DNA of 64,000 nt from Phoenix dactylifera (taxonomy: Eukaryota > Streptophyta > Magnoliopsida > Arecales > Arecaceae): positions 4,887,775 to 4,951,774 of the forward strand of contig NC_052409.1 in NCBI RefSeq assembly GCF_009389715.1, given 5' to 3'. The translations under genes and the position numbers were made by a program. Shown piece after piece: positions 1 through 12,360 of this stretch (position 1 is its first letter; each line of letters begins with the position of its first letter). The notes beneath the pieces are model-generated. The model was not told where the DNA came from, did not search any database, and saw only the letters and a program-made list of their open reading frames with translations.

Positions 1-254
1 AAAGCTTGAATCGACATCTTTACAAGACCGATGAGCAATATATATGGGACACTTACAATGGCAACCAGAATCTGGTGAAGCAAAAGGCCAGATTGCAATG
101 TTATGGGGCGTGCACCAATGATTCAACCCTCCATTCTTTTGCAGCTTGTGGCACCCAGCATTGCGGCAATTATGTATGTTTGGATGCTTGTAATGCACTC
201 ATGCAAGATCCAGTCATTGGTCCAAAGTCTCGAGGACTAATCTGTCACTACTGA
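1..254 (+). CDS. 3' end of an unidentified gene (Cys-rich C-terminus)
   Basis: An open frame runs in from the left edge (codons in phase with position 3) and stops with TGA at 252-254, giving about 84 residues. The segment is rich in Cys, with a CxxxC pair, then single Cys residues spaced 3-12 apart, and His next to one of them (QHCGNYVC). This could be a zinc-binding or disulfide-rich tail. I do not recognise the family. It is either the last exon of a gene that lies mostly outside the window or a chance frame; the balanced amino-acid composition favours a real exon. No start codon or splice acceptor can be placed, because only two bases precede the frame. Confidence 0.4.
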   Translation, partial: SLNRHLYKTDEQYIWDTYNGNQNLVKQKARLQCYGACTNDSTLHSFAACGTQHCGNYVCLDACNALMQDPVIGPKSRGLICHY

Positions 255-912
255 TAGGTACCGCGGAGATTTTGGGACACACTGGACCATCATACTTTCA
301 GTTAGTTCTGGTTGCTAGCTATGAATATGTGTCAGATTGATGAATACATTGCATACGGCAGCGTTGATAATTAATTATCACACAGAATCTGAACACACGC
401 TTTCTGAAAATAAAAAGCATGTATCAGTCCAGCATTAGGACTGGGGTACTGAACTTTTAGCATTGTATCAGCAGTGATGGTTGCTATAATTTCGTTTTGA
501 CTGGTAGTGTGAAAGTCATGTTACCATCTTCCAAGATCTTTATATTTGACAAGGTCAGAGTCTGTGTGAATTATCTGTAAGTTAGTTATGAGTATTTCAA
601 CATAAATTGTGATGATTTGAGAAGGAAAGATGTGAAGTATCCATGCCAAACGCTTAGTCTTATCGTTGATCTGGCACTCAATGCCAACTTGCAGAAGAAA
701 ACATTTGTATTGTGCTTCGAATGACATGAACACATTTTCTAAACATTCATCCTGCTTTCAGGACATGCATAAATTGGTAGGGTTCAAGCCTAGATCGAAG
801 TTGCTCCTAAAGATTTATCATGTTTTTGGTTACTGATTAATATCAATATATCATGTGTTTATTAAAGAACAAGTATAAATTGGTAAGGGCCAAGCCTAGA
901 CCCAAGAAGAAG

Positions 913-1408
913 AGACAAAAGAAGACATATCTGTCTTTGCTTAGCTATGTTTAAGTCCTTACCCTCATCAAAGTGTTCTTGATCTGTTGGAAAAATGAAA
1001 AGGTTGATGCCGCTCAGAGTTCAAAGTGGGACAGATGTGGAAGTGAGTGCCATTTGGTAATGAGTTTGACGTGAAAATCTTGTGATGCTTTTCTTCTTAT
1101 ACAAAGCTGAGAGGGCTTTGATGGTGAAGAAGATGAAATTGTTAAGAAGGAAGAATGAAAAACAATGTGAAAAAAGAACAAGATAAGATACATCTGTCTT
1201 AGCTTAGCTATTTTTAAGTCCTTACCATCATCAAGATGCACTTGATCCAATGGAAAAATGAAAAAGTTGATGCCACTCAAGAGTTCAAAGTGGGGCAGAA
1301 GTCAAATGGAGAGCCATTTGGTAATGAGTTTGACATGAAAATCTAGTGACACTTTCTTCTTCGGTATAGGTGAGTGCGTTTTGATGGGGAACAAGATGAA
1401 ATTGTTCT
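913..1408. repeat. Imperfect direct duplication, about 260-bp period
   Basis: The segment from about 913 to 1146 recurs at about 1175-1408. Both copies share, in the same order, the phrases cttagcta..ttaagtccttacc, tggaaaaatgaaaa.gttgatgcc, agttcaaagtggg, ccatttggtaatgagtttgac and aagatgaaattgtt. The copies differ by scattered substitutions and small indels, so the duplication is old. No coding frame is conserved across both copies. Confidence 0.65.
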
Positions 1409-2204
1409 AATTAGTGCTGATGTTCGCACTTGCTAGTTAAATGCATACTGTTTTAAATAGTGGATTCCTGCATGACTGTTAATGCTAACTAGATTTTTTT
1501 GTGAGACACATGCATGTTGGTGCTGGTTGATGGGAGAAGTGATGTAGTAGTAGTGTTGTTTCTCATGGATAGGATGTGCAATAAATCCTAAAGTGGGGGA
1601 TTTTGATCAAATTGGGGGGTTGTGGATGTGTTGATAGCAACCTAACCAAACATCAGTGCATACTGAAAGGTGCTAAAAGCATCCTTTCTTACAACAAAAT
1701 GATTGGTTTGCCACTGCTGCTTCCATTGGTAGGGGAGTCACAGGGATCTTGATCCACAAATTGGTTTGATAAAAAGGATGTTGTAATTGCTCTTAAGATG
1801 TGAAGAAATTGTGAAGTGAAGCTTGTATTGAAGTTGTGCCTTGTAGTGTGTTTATGCATCAGTTGGGAGGTTGTAATTGTTGCCAATACACCACAAGGTT
1901 GTGCACTGTTGCATGTCTTGAAGTTGAGGGTAGCATTGTTTTTGCTACGTCTGCCACCTTTGCTATGCCGGAGTGCAATTCCGGGAAACATTCTACAAAA
2001 GAAATGCTTCCCACCAAGGTAATTGAACCATAGGAAGCCAGGGAGATCAGAATCAGATGTCCTCCAAATAATCAGAACAGAAGAAAAAGGAAATCACTTT
2101 TCTAAGTCATTTCCTTGCAGAAGATTATTGATGGAAGGTATCTAGAATTAGACAACAATGAATCATGTAATAATCCACACCATGGTGCCAAATATGATTA
2201 AGAC

Positions 2205-2790
2205 CCTGTTTGGAAGAGCTATTGGCAGCAGAGCTTTTGGAAGTAGAACTTTCTCAAGCGGAGCTTTTGAAAGTACTTTCGGTATGACAAAATAACTATA
2301 AAAGATATTTCATAGTATTATACAACAGAGCATAATAAAATATAATATGTATTTATACATAAATATATGATATAGTATAATAATAATATAATATTGTATA
2401 CTATAGCATAATAATTTAATATAATATTAAATTATTTAACATAACATATTAATGTATTATAATATAATGCAATATAATATTATATTTATATATAATACAA
2501 TAATAAAGATATAAAATATTATAATTATTAGCGTAAATTAATTTCTTATAATATAATAAATTTTTTAGCTAGATGATAAAATTGGTAAAATAATTATTAA
2601 AGAGATATTTTTTGTAATTGTTATATTTTATCATGAGTATTGGTAAAAAAACAGCTTTTCGACTATGCCTAAAAGTGCTTTTTTGGAGCTTCTTCCAAAA
2701 AACTACTTTTAGCTTTTTGAAAAAGTTAAAATAATTTTTCAAAATTTTTACTAAATATCCTTCTTTCATCTTAAAAATGCTTTTGGAAAT
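2205..2790. mobile_element. MITE-like AT-rich element (non-autonomous DNA transposon remnant)
   Basis: The left end (ccctgtttggaagagct, then gcttttggaagtagaacttt) and the right end (aaaagtgcttttttggagcttcttcc and onwards to tttggaaatgggcc) resemble the diverged inverted ends of plant MITEs, with the typical CCTGTTTGG-like tip. The 350 bp between them are almost pure A/T. I could not define exact terminal repeats or a target duplication, so the superfamily is uncertain. Confidence 0.35.
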
Positions 2791-3123
2791 GGGCCTTAAA
2801 TCGCCCCCAAAGAAAAAAAGAGCCCACAGAAACACCCCACTGACAGCTGGGCTGGCATCTCTCGTAGTGTACTCCCAGCGTTTCTTCAACGACTTTTCCA
2901 TGGGTCTCCTCCAAGCATTCCTTCTCGGTATCGTTCCATTGGCTATCATTTTTTCCAGGGGGCATCTCCCAAGTCCACAGGTCGCAGGCGTCAACAAGAT
3001 CACCCCTGGCCCACAGGCCCGGAAGACCGGCCCACAGAAAACCTAATCCGTGGGGCGGTCCTCGTTCCATACTCGTTAATCACAGCCGTCCGATATACCA
3101 AAGGATCGCCCCGCGCCCACTTT

Positions 3124-3133
3124 TTTTATATGG
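3124..3133 (+). promoter_or_regulatory. Putative TATA box of the cold-shock-domain gene
   Basis: The string tttttatatgg lies about 100 bp upstream of the chosen ATG at 3229, a plausible distance for a short plant 5' UTR. An in-frame ATG at 3130 overlaps this box. It would add 33 residues, but it would fall upstream of the expected transcription start. Confidence 0.4.
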
Positions 3134-3228
3134 TAAGCCGAAAGAAGGATAGGCGAGCTGGGGTTTCCTCTTCTGTCCAGGGTTTGGGGTTTTTCGGATC
3201 TCCGTTCTACTCCTCCTCCTCCTTTCTG

Positions 3229-3885
3229 ATGGCCAACGGGAGCGGTCGATTGAAAGGGACGGTGAAGTGGTTCAACGGGGCGAAGGGGTTCGGCTTTATC
3301 ACGCCGGACGACGGGGGCGAGGACCTCTTCGTTCACCAGTCGTCGATCAAGGCGGAGGGCTACCGGAGCCTCGCGGAGGGCGAGGCCGTGGAGTTCGCCA
3401 TCGCCGAGGGCGAAGACGGCCGCACCAAGGCAGTCGATGTCACCGGCCCTGATGGATCCAGCGTCCAGGGCGGCGGCCGAAGGGATGGATTTGGAGGCGG
3501 AGGCGGCCGTGGTTATGGAGGGGGGTACGAGTTTGACGGTGGCGCAGGCAGGAGCGGCGGAGTGAGAGGAGGGGGTTACGGCGGCGGCGGAGGTGGTGGC
3601 GCCTGCTATAACTGCGGTGAGACTGGTCATCTGGCTAGGGATTGCTATAAAGGCGGCGGCGGCGGCGGCGGCGGCGGAGGTGGTGCCGCCTGCTACAGCT
3701 GCGGTGAGACTGGTCACCTGGCTAGGGATTGCTATAGAGTCGGCGGCGGAGGTGGTGCCGCTTGCTTTAAATGCGGTGAAACTGGTCACTTGGCTAGGGA
3801 TTGCTATAGCGGCGGCGGCGGTGGATCATGCTACACCTGCGGCGAAATGGGTCACTTCGCTAGGGAATGCCCTAGCGCGAAGTGA
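3229..3885 (+). CDS. Cold shock domain / CCHC zinc-knuckle glycine-rich protein (CSP/GRP2 type)
   Basis: This intronless frame encodes 218 residues. Residues about 7-73 are a cold shock domain with both RNA-binding motifs visible: KGFGFI at 19-24 (RNP1) and LFVHQ at 33-37 (RNP2). A Gly-rich linker follows, then four CCHC knuckles (CX2CX4HX4C) at about 126-139, 155-168, 179-192 and 201-214, separated by poly-Gly spacers. In known plant members (Arabidopsis CSP1-4, wheat WCSP1) such proteins bind single-stranded nucleic acids, melt RNA structure and act in cold acclimation, in nucleus and cytoplasm. Knuckle number varies between family members; this one has four. I chose ATG 3229 because the cold shock domain begins straight after it and the ATG at 3130 overlaps the TATA-like box. 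The poly-Gly spacers are GGC repeats and may vary in length between alleles. Family assignment is secure; orthology to a particular CSP is not. Confidence 0.93.
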   Translation: MANGSGRLKGTVKWFNGAKGFGFITPDDGGEDLFVHQSSIKAEGYRSLAEGEAVEFAIAEGEDGRTKAVDVTGPDGSSVQGGGRRDGFGGGGGRGYGGGYEFDGGAGRSGGVRGGGYGGGGGGGACYNCGETGHLARDCYKGGGGGGGGGGGAACYSCGETGHLARDCYRVGGGGGAACFKCGETGHLARDCYSGGGGGSCYTCGEMGHFARECPSAK

Positions 3886-4576
3886 GATCTACCGTCTCCA
3901 ATCCTTCCTTCTCTTTTTGGATCTTTTATATTTTTTTTAGCTCAGTTTTTTGGATTGTTAATGAGGGGTTTTATCCTTTCTTTTTTTTCCCTCAAAATGG
4001 ATTCTGGAAATGGTCTTTGTTATTTGTGGTCTGTTTCGGTTTTCCAATAGATTGTAGTTTTTGTTGGGGTCTTGTGTTGGGGTTTGGGGAGAACTATACA
4101 CTCTTTGAATGTGTCTCTCTTACAGCCCCTTTTTCGATATACATATGCCTTCTGTTTAATTGTTTGGTTCCATTTGGTTTGATGCTTTAGTTCTTCTTGA
4201 TTTATTGGCCTACTAAAAATTTGTCTGTTGCTGTCTTTTTTCTTATGTTCAATTTCATCCGGTGTGAATTTTGGACATATGTGTATGCCTTTTGCAAGTA
4301 TTAGGATATTTTTAATGGAAATTATTGTCAAGTAGTTAGTTGATTCCATGGAATATGCTGGAGGTGATGCCTTTGCCTTGTGTCTGTGTTCTGCCGCCTT
4401 TTCATGCAGAGCTATCATTTTCAATCTAGGAAAGTTGGGGCATGATGTTATTTTGGGTCACCAGTTGCAAAGGTGCTGGGAACTTGAGTGCTGTAAAGTA
4501 GGATGTGGGAGAATCATGCTTAAGAATGTTAGGACTGGTTGGTAGCAGTCTTGTTTTTAAATAATATCTCATTCTA

Positions 4577-4745
4577 GCAACATGCACCATACCGGCCCAA
4601 GTCGGACGGTACGGGGCATACCGTACCAGTTCGGTATCGATATTTGGTACAGGTGGCATACTGACACTTGGTATGCCAAAAAAAATTACGTACCGTACCG
4701 ATACTGTACTGGTGTGGCACCGGTATGAAGTCCGGTATCGAGACG
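4577..4745. repeat. Dispersed GGTACGG/CCGTACC repeat, copy 1
   Basis: This block is dense in ggtacgg, ccgtacc and ccggtat words. It shares an ordered set of phrases with 22985-23120: gacggtac, cagttcggta, ttggtac, acac(t)tcggtatg-like, a run of A after ca, and taccgtacc. It is a diverged copy of a dispersed genomic repeat. I see no terminal repeats, so the class is unknown. Confidence 0.6.
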
Positions 4746-5562
4746 ACGGTCTTGTATGCTAGTATGCGCCATTTTTGTAGAGGAACTTGTCGGAACATTA
4801 AAAGTAGAATGAAAAGGGAATGTGTAGAAGGCCAATTTTTGCAAGTCTTGCTTAATATCCTTCTTGATCCGCATGCTTCACCTTACGGTATTGTAACACT
4901 TATTATTGGCAATGGGATTCTGCTGATAGAAAAACATCAGAGATACTATTGAAGTACATTTTCATATAATATGATCCTTGTGCAACAGCATTCTCTATTG
5001 AAGTACAGCTGTATGATTCTGAGTGTGATGGCCCTGGTGTGTTGTTTCACTAGTGGGTTTGTGCGAGCTAATGATGTGATGATTTTTGGAGGGGAAAAGG
5101 TGATGGACTTGGTTACTCAAGAGGCTAAGTGATATAGCTTGAGATTGCAAAGATGATAAGTGATTGGCTTCTATGAGAAAGGGTATATTTGCACATAACA
5201 ATAGATTTTTGAGCATTTCATGAAAGACTTTTGCTGAAGAAGAAGGCTGGGAAGAGAAGGGGGATAGGGAGGCATTGGAAAGATATTATCTTGGTAGGAA
5301 TAGCCACTAGAGTAATTTATGTCTGCTCCATGGATGATTGTGAAAGGGCAAGCAGCTAGCATGCCTTGGTGAAATGTTGGACTTTCAGCTGTACCTGAAA
5401 TGGCCAATCTATGACTTTTTTGCATGGAGAGCATAGCATTTCTTAGTGGCTCGGTCCAAAATGGGTTTTCTAGATGTTAGCTTATATTTATAAGACCACT
5501 CTCTCCTTGTAATTAAGGCACCATACTGATGTAAAGAAGAATTAATCCTGTGTGTGGTTCAG

Positions 5563-6303
5563 GTCATGAGAGGGAGGATGGATAGGGTTGGAAGGATGGA
5601 TGGGGACCATCCATCATTTGGTTCAAAAAAAAATCTTTGGATGGATGGATGAAAAGGAGGGATTGCCTATCCGTCTGGCCCACCAATTTGCATCTTTTCA
5701 AATTAGGAGGGCAAAGAAGGATGGATGGAGCATATGAGAGGTGGATTTCTATATTGGCAGAATTATCCTTTATTAATTTTTTGACAAATTCTAACCCATC
5801 TTCACTCTTTTTCGAGATGGGAGACCGACACCCCACCTTTTCTCTACTCCAGCCAGCACCCCTCTTCACTATTTGTTGGTTAACTATTTATATAAAATTA
5901 ATTAACTATTTAAACTAAAGTATAAATTAATTAGTTATATATATAATTAATATATATACATAAATTAATTCATCAATAATTAATTTATATTTATGTAATT
6001 TTATATATAATTATAAATTATAAAGATTATAGGTTTATATATTGCCTTAGTTTTTTTAGTATAAATAGGTGTTACAAACTGATAATAATAATACATTTTT
6101 ATTAAAAGATAGTTTAGTAAAAATGCTATACAAATATCATCCATCCTCTCTTTCATTCCTCTTATACCATACAAAGGAGGAAACTATTCCCATATATCCT
6201 TCCATGTTTAACCGAACACACGGGAGACCATCCATCCTCTCCCTAATCCATTCCTCCTCTATCCATCCTTCCTCCAATTCATCCTTCATACCAAACAGAG
6301 GGT
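5563..6303. mobile_element. GGATGGAT-rich inverted structure, MITE-like
   Basis: The left part (5563-5730) is rich in ggatggat on the plus strand. The right part (6125-6303) is rich in its complement, atccatcc, and ends in cataccaaacagaggg, a typical reversed MITE tip. The middle is AT-rich. Exact terminal repeats and a target duplication could not be fixed, and the right half looks nested. Confidence 0.4.
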
Positions 6304-8929
6304 AAACAAGTGTTGCCATCTTTCAATTTGGTGGAAATATGTTAAACCTAACATAAAAGAAAAATTATCCTACGGAACTGTAGGGATGGTTCTCTCATTT
6401 TGGTAGATTTATATTCATCCTTTCTCATCACTTTTTTGGGTTTTTGTTCTACTAACCAAGTAATTAACTTACTCCTAACTGTTGCTTCTCCAAATGTAAC
6501 TGACTGATGCAAAGTCTTCCTATTTTGGCAGATTTGTAATTCAACATTCTGTCAGTGTTTTTCATTCCAATATCTTTGACTTGATCATTTCCCATATGGA
6601 GACTTTGGAGAATAGCTTTATTTGTACAGGCAATTTCTTGTTACCTCTTTAACCCATTGGGCTGGGAGGTTCCAATATTTTTTTCCCATTTCTTCTGAGA
6701 AAGATAACATTTTTCTTTCAAGAAAAAATCTTTCACGCTGGTTGATGTTTTGGTTCGTTGTTGGATTACATCATACTTCAATCCTTGATGGTTGACCAAC
6801 AAAAATAATACTTTCCTTGGCATGCTGTACTTCCATTCCATGCCTATAAAGCTTCTAAGGTAGTGGTCCAAACAGGTTAGATTTGGGTCAGATTCAAACA
6901 AGACCTAAACCTAAAGTGACAAGGAGAGCTGGTTTGGATTTTCTTAAGATGACATGATTTTAGGGTAAGAGATTATGATTAGGATAGGCTCATTTATGAT
7001 CATTTGTCTATGTTTGTGATACTTGGTATAGTCTCAAGCTGATAGAAACTGATGCTCATAGCCATCTTTACCTATTAGAAGTACTAGTTGTTATAAATTT
7101 GATGGTTTATCTATTTGTAACTATTTGGCAGGTATGTAGTTTCTCAGAAGAAAAGAAATCTATAATGCTCATGTATGAAATCTTTTATCAGATATCTTTT
7201 TACCAATTTGATTCCAAATGTAAACATCTTGCCCAACGAGCTTACTGTTTTTAACATCATGATCTGCACTTGATTATTTTCTTAAGAACTACTGGTACCT
7301 TTTGTAGCCTATTTCAAGGTTGAATCAAGTTTTAAATCTGAATATTCTCGATGTGTTTTGGAAAGGCATTTTAGGATTTAAAACAACTCTCTGATTTTGT
7401 TTAGAGAGAAGAACTTCGTAATTTAACAAAGAGCTGCTGAATTTCTTGTTCCAAATATCCTTATGGAGTTATGTTTGAACTGAAAACTGGAATAGAGTCT
7501 GTGATTTACTAGTATATTCTACGTGTTCAACCAACTTTTTAGATATCATATGTTATTTGTCCTGTTTGAAGTTCTGAGGCTATCCCAGTTCTGTCGCCTG
7601 CTAGATTGCATGACTAGATAGAGTGGGTAAGTGGTCCTGTTGATGGGACTTTTTTCAGCTTGTTCTGTTTGGCAGGTAACGTGTTCTCACTGCCTGCCTA
7701 GAAGATGAAAAGGATGAACAGTCATGAACTGCTTTGGTACCTAATCTGGTGTTGAGCTTATTATGTTTAAAGAAAATGTGATTTAGCTATTATAGAGAGA
7801 GTTTGATCATCCAGATTTAATGGTATAAGCAAGTATTCCGGTCTTGGCTTCTCCAGCCCTGAGTGACTAGTAGAAGTGTATGAACAAAAAGTTTTGAAAT
7901 GCAGAAACAACTGTCTGGTCATCAGGCTGTCTTTTGATTTTTAAATGGATCAGATCTTGTGGTCATTTTTCTGGGGTTATATAAATTATTGTTTGAGATG
8001 TGCATTGCATGCGATAGAAAGTATGAATGATTGTAATTATCCTAGTAGGTCTTGTGAGATTAGACTATGTTGAAAGAGTTCAGGTTGATTCCTGGCTGAA
8101 AACATATGCATCATGAATGTGGTGTGTGCTACTGCCATACTTGAGCTCTCTTCCCCGGTGTTAAAGAGGAGTGCACGGTTCATGAGGGGTGTTTGGTACT
8201 ACATTAGCCTCATATGAAGGTTTCAGTCTCTGGCCTCATGAAGCTGAATTCAGGATTACATATTAGATGCTTGCTGTATCATCCACATAATTTCATGCAT
8301 ACGGTTATTGAGAGTCTGAGATATCAGATACTAAAATTTATGCGGATGATGATTTTTGATATCCTGGAATTCGTGGGATTCCAATTTCAATAGCATTTGC
8401 AATCCTTTCTACTTACTGAACTTATTTCTCCTCTGATGTTCACCAACGGATAATCTTCGGCTGCCCAAGTTTTCTTCTCGTTCTCTCACTGCCCGCCCAT
8501 GCCTCTTGATTTTCTGTGTAACTGCAGTCAAGAGCAAACTTGTATGATCCTAGAAGTTGAACTGGGCTTGTAATTTGGTGTTTGTAAATATCTTGAGCCG
8601 TGATATCATGTGTGGTCCTTGATAAAGGCCATGTCATTTGCCCATGGCAGTTAATTCCTGCTCCTACTGTTAAGGGTGGGGAAGCTATCCTTTTTCCATT
8701 TATTCTTCTGTGATACCATGCATTTTTTCCCTCTACAAATTCTTATTTAAAATAGGGTGAGAGATTAAGTTTTCATGACTCCAAATTACTGGCCTCCCCT
8801 TTTAGGGCTGCTTTTGTATCTGCAAAAGAAAAGCTACAGTGTTTGGTCATTAAGATCCTTATTTCTTCTTGTGCATGGTAAGTCCATGCGAGTGCGAGAA
8901 GCAATCGTTGTTCAAGATGTGGATCAGAA

Positions 8930-9300
8930 CATCCTTCTCTGGTGGTATTTAGTTGATGGTCCAAGCATGAGATGCTTGACGCACATTACAAGTTTAACAC
9001 TTGAAGTTTCCGATGCGCCTTCCAGCGAACCTAGGTCTTCTTGATTAGTATGATGATGATACACGCCGATTAATGATTCTATTGTAATGGCCTGCAGGAC
9101 TTAGTGAATATGTTTGGCCATGGTTGATGATCCCAGCATCGGAAGCCGGACGGACATTACAAGTTAACAATGATCATTGCAATCTTATTTGAAGTTTCTG
9201 ATGCTTCTTTTTGTGGTAAGTGAACCTAGGGACTTCCTGAATCATATGATGATAATACTCAGTGATTTATGATTCTACTGTAATTGCCTGTGATACTCGC
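8930..9300 (+). repeat. Diverged local direct duplication
   Basis: Segment 8945-9105 and segment 9120-9300 share, in order, gttgatg.tcc.agcat, ggacattacaagtt-like, tgaagttt(c)tgatgc, gaacctagg and (a)tatgatgat. They then share gattctactgtaat-like and gcctg phrases. The copies are clearly related but diverged, and no frame is conserved between them. Confidence 0.55.
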
Positions 9301-12149
9301 AAAATATGTTGGCCCATGCTTGATTAGAAGCAGGCTTAGATCGTCTTCAGCAATTTGATTGATTGGCAACAAATTATGGGTCATTGTGGGGGCATGCAAA
9401 ACATTATTAAGCTTGAATAGGATCGATGGCTGATTCTAGTTCTTTGCTTCTGATTAGAAAAGCACAGATTAGCTACGGCAAGTAAAAGCACTATTAGGAT
9501 TTTTTGACAATTTACTAAAAGAGAGGTGGAAATTTAAATGTGCTATTCGGAACATTAAAGAATACAAGTTGTTAGGTCTGTTGACATGCATTATTGACAT
9601 GACCTGCACCGATTAGAATTTTATCATATACTCTTTGATGGTTTAATAATAGCTCTCTCACAATTACAGATTATTTGGACAAGGTGGAAACTGAGTTTAT
9701 TATTTATACAAGAGATGCAAGAATACAGATAAATAGTCATTAAATTAAGCAATGGCAGGTCAATTAAGCAACAAAAATAGATTAGATTTGGGCTTGTTTT
9801 GGGCAATTTAATAGTCAGACTTAGATCTGATTCTGAGTATGGCCTGGGGTAATGATGCCATCACAAATTTACACATTTCCCACATTTTTATCTACTATTT
9901 GTATGCTTAGACTTCAGAAGTTTGCATGGCCACTCCTTCGCAGCCTTTTCGTGTGCCCTTATATGAGCAGTGCAACAATTGGGCTGGTGCAATAGGTTGC
10001 TTCTTCTAGTCCTGCATTGTCTCCCAAAAAGGAGCCAGACTCAGCCTTATGGCAGTTTTACTTCAATTAGAAGTAAAGAAATTTGTGAAGGGGATGGATC
10101 ATGTATTAATATCGCCCATAGACCATGACAACAGGTGATGAAGCGATTTGCATAAATTAGGATCATCAGCCAAGAAAGTTCGATTAAGATAATATAGTCA
10201 AAACTAAAGCCATTCACACCACTTGCACCACTGTCAGAAAAATAGCGAGTTGATAGGAGGCAACACTAGCAGCACACTTTATATCTTGATAACTGCTAGC
10301 TTTTTGTCCTAGATATGAAGTTGTAATTTTCTATGCAAACAGACCACCAAATGTTTTGAGGTCAAGCTAAATTTTTTGTGTCTTGACAGGATTTTATCGT
10401 CCGTCCGCGCTCATACATTCGGTAAGCAGCAAAGAAAGAGATTAGGGTTGTTGATTCATCTTTTTATTGGCCTATCACTTCTTCTATCGTTCATAAAGTA
10501 GAAAGGTGATAAGGGAGCCAGGAGGGTAAAACATCTATCTTTTTGCTTTAATTTGTACTCTCTGCATGGGCTTTCCGAGTCAGTAATACAACGAAATGGG
10601 GAATGAGAGGAAGCTTTTGGAAAGAAGAAAGGAAAGGAATGGCGATCGAGAGACAGAAAAGCTTCATCCCTTATCCAATCCATTCAGCTTTCCACGACAC
10701 CTACAGATTGCTTCATTGATCAATTGCTTACGTAGAAAGTATCATAAGATTCAAAATGGAATGCAGTATACCCTTTAATCTGCTTCGGAGACTGATGAAG
10801 TGGGATATAGAGTAACTACATTGACTATTTGAGTGATTAGATAAGTAGAAAACAGTGTCAAGCTACTGTCAATTAATTATTCTTGAGTTTCTCCATACAT
10901 TCTTTGTTCCACCGTTGGGCAATGAAAATTAAAACTGGAAGCCAATTGGATATGAGGCTATCTTCGAGTGATTTATTAATGCCCTTGGTATGCGTCAACC
11001 ATCCTAATGATTCTAAAATAGTCAGCTCATAAGAACATTTAATATAGCAGTAGCCATAGTACATGGTTGCTGCTCTCGCATTTGGACGTCACATTTCAGC
11101 CATAAGCTAGAGATTTAGTTTTGTAGTTCTGTTAGTTGAAATACAATTTTCTTGAATCAAGTATGTTGCTAAGTATCACGTAATAGTGAACCAACAAAAA
11201 TCAACCAATTAGATATAGTACAAGTTTGACTTTGGAATAAATCAACCTATAAAACAAGTGAAGAATAAATTATCATTCAAATATATATTTGGCATTTCTG
11301 AGGATCTCAACCCTAGTCATGAGAAAAGTCCAAGAAGTTTCACCATTCAATAATCATATTAGTAGCGAGCTAAATACTGACATAATAACTTGTTTATGGA
11401 ACTAAACTTTCCTTCGATTGTGAACAACATGAGAATAAATTTTGTAGTCTGTTTGATCCAATGCTTACCCCACTTAGTCCATGAAGTCAAGTTGATATTA
11501 TCAAGTCATGTTCTCTAACTTAAGCTTGAAGATAACTTTGAAGTCATTTATGCTTGACTTGTGTGCACTTGACTGCCATGAAATACGCACTATAAAAAAA
11601 CACCCACTTGACTGCCACAAAGCACGCAGCCATGCGTGCTTTATATATATTTAAACACACATACATACATACGCTGCATGCACACATATCTCTATATAAA
11701 ATCGAATACATAAAATCACCTCTATGTAATTGAATTCACACTTTTCCATATGCATAGGTTGAATCATATCCATGCACCAAGAAAGGTGTCATGTCTTGTT
11801 AACAACTTGTCAGCTTTTACCTGCCTACATGCTGTGTGAGTCATACTCAAAACTCAATCTTGGTGTATGGATATGATCCTATCCATGCGACGTGTGGAAA
11901 GGTGAGAATTCAATTGCATGTAAACGACTTGCACATACATAGGCATATTTGTTGATTAAAGTTGCCTAGTTGTTAACAAATCCTAACATGTATTTGGTCA
12001 TGCAGCATATTTGTTTTAATTAATTGAAAGGTGATAGGGTTAATTAAAAGGTGATAGGCTGATGGTGGAACCACACCTCACAAAACAATTCAATGGGGGG
12101 GGTTTGATATGGATGGGAGAATCCAATGCCTTGCAGTACGTGAGGTTGT

Positions 12150-12360
12150 AATCGTAATGGGGCGCAGGCGACCTGATGCGATTTTTAGAAGGTCAGCCGC
12201 ACGCGGGTCCCACTATAACGTCAGACCGGGTCCCGCCTTCGTATCTCGGTCACGTGACGATTGAGTTGCGCCTCCACGTCTCACCTACGTCACCCTCGTC
12301 ATTTTCTTAACGTGAAGGTGACGTGAAAGGTTTTCGCCGCAACCGCTTTTATTCCGGCCA
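12150..12360. promoter_or_regulatory. GC-rich island with six ACGT cores, no adjoining gene
   Basis: About 200 bp stand out as GC-rich within AT-rich DNA. Six ACGT cores lie between 12219 and 12325: ataacgtcag, a cacgtgac G-box-like site, ccacgtc, ctacgtcac, aacgtga and gtgacgtga. Such clusters are typical of bZIP-controlled plant promoters. I find no convincing gene on either side, so it could be a promoter of a non-coding transcript, a relic, or transposon-derived. Confidence 0.3.

Larger units (their letters stand above)
255..3120. other. Intergenic stretch with diverged repeats, no gene seen
   Basis: I see no gene here. The stretch holds an imperfect direct duplication (about 913-1146 and 1175-1408) and an AT-rich MITE-like block (about 2205-2790). 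Short frames on both strands have no family resemblance and poor codon structure. The last 300 bases become GC-richer and lead into the promoter of the cold-shock-domain gene. Confidence 0.5.

Noticed and set aside
3076..3789. 237-codon minus-strand frame opposite the cold-shock-domain gene
   Set aside because: It is Ala/Ser-rich only because it is antisense to the Gly-rich repeats. The plus strand has two clear domains.
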